Source: Ruegeria atlantica
GTDB lineage: Bacteria; Pseudomonadota; Alphaproteobacteria; Rhodobacterales; Rhodobacteraceae
Length of the DNA stretch: 64,000 nucleotides
Assembly (NCBI RefSeq): GCF_013032455.1
Contig: NZ_WQCF01000011.1
Coordinates: forward strand, 1-64,000
Direction of reading: 5' to 3'
Positions within the stretch are counted from its first letter, which is position 1. The number at the start of each line of letters is the position of its first letter. The notes beneath the pieces were generated by a model that did not search any database, had not been told where the DNA came from, and worked only from the letters and a program-made list of their open reading frames with translations. Positions 62,562 through 64,000 of this stretch are shown piece after piece. The translations under genes and the position numbers were made by a program.

Positions 62562-62637
62562 AGGGGTATAGCTCAGTTGGTAGAGCGACGGTCTCCAAAA
62601 CCGTAGGTCGCGGGTTCGAACCCTGCTGCCCCTGCCA
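62562..62637 (+). tRNA. tRNA-Trp (CCA)
   Basis: A full cloverleaf: acceptor AGGGGTA/TGCCCCT (one G-T pair), D arm GCTC/GAGC, anticodon loop CTCCAAA (anticodon CCA), T loop TTCGAAC with stem GCGGG/CCTGC-type pairing, discriminator G and an encoded CCA end. The following stretch to 62858 is AT-rich with repeated GTGCGTT and no gene, as often seen at tRNA-borne integration sites. Confidence 0.96.
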
Positions 62638-62858
62638 TTAAAATCAATCACTTACCTGGTATTACACGTGCTGACGTTCAAAATTTTGTGCGTTTTTTTG
62701 TGCGTTATTCTGAAAATGCGCGTGAATCGGTGTCGAACACTGAGCTGATTAACGGATTTTGACAGTTTCTCGATTCCCGCCCCAGATTGAGATGTACTCC
62801 TATATCTCGCCGACAACCGTCAGAATGTTGGATAATGCTTGGGACGTTGGGCTTGTGC

Positions 62859-63377
62859 TCATCTGAGGGTGTAATGCGCTAGGGCATCGTGTCGGGCACC
62901 TTCAGGACGCAAGGTAGATTGGTAGAGCGTAAAGCCGGTGACCAGCATTTCCGGCAACTCTCTATTTGTGCGGGGATGCTGGACGTGCTGAACCGCCTCG
63001 TGCTGCTTAGGCTTCAATCGAGCGATGGTTACATGCGGGCGGAAGCGTCTGCGGGGGAGCATGATTCCTGCTCGCCGCGTGGCGGTTTGGACTTTCTGAT
63101 GTAATTCTGTGAGCGCCTGACAATCCGCCACCCCGACAGCCAGCACATGCCCAAAACTTTCGACTCCAGAAAAGGCAACGTCGAAAGGTGGGATTGAAAG
63201 TGTCAGTAACTCTTCATGCAATTCCACCAACATCTCCTCGGCCTGATTACCCAGAAAGACTAGTGTCAGGTGCATATTGTCCGGCAATACAGGTCGGCCA
63301 ACAGGCAGCGCGTGCTGTATCTGTGAAAAAGCTACCTTAGTTTCTTCGTCCAACGATATGGCAACGAATGACCGCAT
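62859..63377 (-). CDS. thpR: RNA 2',3'-cyclic phosphodiesterase (ThpR/LigT)
   Basis: A 172-residue 2H phosphoesterase that opens 2',3'-cyclic phosphates and joins 2'-5' RNA ends in vitro. The two catalytic motifs are MHLTLVFLG (HxT, about residue 38) and RPHVTIARL (HxT, about 117). The ATG at 63377 (MRSFVAISLDEE, typical family start) is preferred over one at 63422. It stands downstream of the small zinc-ribbon gene on the same strand. Confidence 0.88.
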   Translation of the reverse strand: MRSFVAISLDEETKVAFSQIQHALPVGRPVLPDNMHLTLVFLGNQAEEMLVELHEELLTLSIPPFDVAFSGVESFGHVLAVGVADCQALTELHQKVQTATRRAGIMLPRRRFRPHVTIARLKPKQHEAVQHVQHPRTNRELPEMLVTGFTLYQSTLRPEGARHDALAHYTLR

Positions 63378-63438
63378 AGAGCCCCTAGTCTTTCCCGTTG
63401 GCCTCAGTGTGAAGCACACCATCCGCTTCGAAAAGCTT

Positions 63439-63636
63439 TCACCAGTTGCCGGTTAGTGCGGCAAAGATGACCGCAAACACCACCACCGCGATTACAACGA
63501 AAATAGCGGCCCCTCTGTCTTCCTCATGAACGTAGACTGGCCCGCCACACTTGGGGCATGGCTTCTTGTTCATATTCTTTAAGCTGCGTCGTGTAGTCCA
63601 ACCACATTCGGCGCACTGGCCCTTCAGTCCACTCAT
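63439..63636 (-). CDS. Small zinc-ribbon membrane protein
   Basis: A 65-residue protein from the ATG at 63636, which follows TGGAGCAAGAT; the frame is open to 63699 but that part is not needed. QCAECGWTT and PCPKCGG form a CxxC-x(n)-CxxC zinc ribbon. The C-terminus is a single membrane helix (AAIFVVIAVVVFAVIFAALT). It is likely a membrane-tethered metal or nucleic-acid binding module of unknown role. Confidence 0.68.
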   Translation of the reverse strand: MSGLKGQCAECGWTTRRSLKNMNKKPCPKCGGPVYVHEEDRGAAIFVVIAVVVFAVIFAALTGNW

Positions 63637-63748
63637 ATCTTGCTCCAAAATCGCCTTAATCGAAGTGTCGAAAAGATACCTTGAAAATGCCTTTTCCAAG
63701 TTCTGCGTTGCCGTGCAAGGGTTAAGAAAACGTTAACGGAACAGTATT

Positions 63749-64000
63749 GTGAAAACCCTCATTTCAATCAGCGCACTAGCGCTTACTTTGTCCTGGTTAC
63801 CAGCCTCTGCCCAGGATGCATCAAAACCGTTGAATACTGGCAATGTGCCTGTCTCAACCCAATCGTTTTGGAACTTGATGAAAACCGACGGCGAGGCCAA
63901 GGTTTTTGACGCTGCCTGCTGCAAAATTTGCCGAAAAGGCAAAGCCTGTGGGAATAGTTGTATTAACCGAAGCTACACGTGCCGTAAGGGGCCAGGGTGC
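63749..64000 (+). CDS. Secreted Cys-rich protein, cut by the window edge
   Basis: The first 84 codons of a rightward gene. A signal peptide (MKTLISISALALTLSWLPAS, cleavage near SAQD) leads a short linker and then a dense Cys block (CCKICRKGKACGNSC, then YTCRKGPGC) at the window end. The spacing suggests disulfide pairing or metal binding in the periplasm. The start is GTG with CGGAAC nearby. Full length is unknown. Confidence 0.65.
   Translation, partial: MKTLISISALALTLSWLPASAQDASKPLNTGNVPVSTQSFWNLMKTDGEAKVFDAACCKICRKGKACGNSCINRSYTCRKGPGC

Noticed and set aside
62638..62858. Attachment site after tRNA-Trp
   Set aside because: GTGCGTT repeats and AT-rich sequence are suggestive, but no copy of the tRNA end and no integrase are visible in the window.

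Overview
The window reads as chromosome of a marine alphaproteobacterium of the roseobacter group (Rhodobacterales). Evidence: the initiator and Trp tRNA sequences, the DctPQM TRAP transporter, the BKACE-type cleavage enzyme, the hemP start-site context, CueR/CopA, and many GC-rich catabolic operons each paired with a LysR regulator. No phage, rRNA or CRISPR array is visible.

Positions 1-21,800 form a lower-GC, accessory-looking block. It starts in the 3' part of tRNA-fMet. A 26-base near-copy of that tRNA's 3' end (23/26 identical) lies at 20,801-20,826, followed by a decayed IS5-type transposase. Between them are exported or membrane proteins (amidohydrolase, barrel proteins, MscS channel, lipoproteins, phospholipase D, sulfotransferase, an exported ureohydrolase with a DUF3299-like partner), regulators, an ADP-ribosyltransferase-like protein and a relic of a duplicated six-TM protein. 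The tRNA-tail duplication suggests an old genomic island; no integrase is seen in the window.

Positions 21,857-35,700 hold a GNAT acetyltransferase, then a LysR-controlled cluster: class III aminotransferase, BKACE, acetylpolyamine-amidohydrolase-like enzyme, a frameshifted thioesterase, and the TRAP genes dctPQM. This looks like uptake and catabolism of an amine or polyamine-like compound. Next come a broken lipocalin-like gene with a recombinase scrap, an AraC regulator divergent from a Tat-exported isochorismatase-family hydrolase, gph, and a hemP operon with a TGA-N9-TCA iron operator.

Positions 35,700-47,200 hold a three-part fusion (APH-type kinase, M23-like domain, class III phospho-lyase), a beta-hydroxyacid dehydrogenase, the copA-cueR copper operon with its own CueR promoter, small membrane peptides, a PPOX and a DUF1348 protein facing a TetR repressor with three matching operators, and an acyl-CoA dehydrogenase.

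Positions 47,200-53,600 carry a cluster of unknown product: a fused 2-oxoacid dehydrogenase E1, an acyltransferase-like protein with a GNSMG nucleophile motif, an FAD oxidoreductase, an SDR lacking the usual Tyr/Lys pair, and two LysR regulators. Positions 53,569-61,716 are the most striking: a LysR gene faces a 1,070-residue self-sufficient reductive dehalogenase (B12/2x4Fe-4S RdhA fused to an FMN/NAD/2Fe-2S reductase). This is followed by a three-subunit molybdenum hydroxylase operon ending in a MoaD/ThiS-like protein, plausibly a route for halogenated aromatics. The window ends with a DUF374 acyltransferase, tRNA-Trp, thpR, a zinc-ribbon membrane protein and a cut-off secreted Cys-rich protein.
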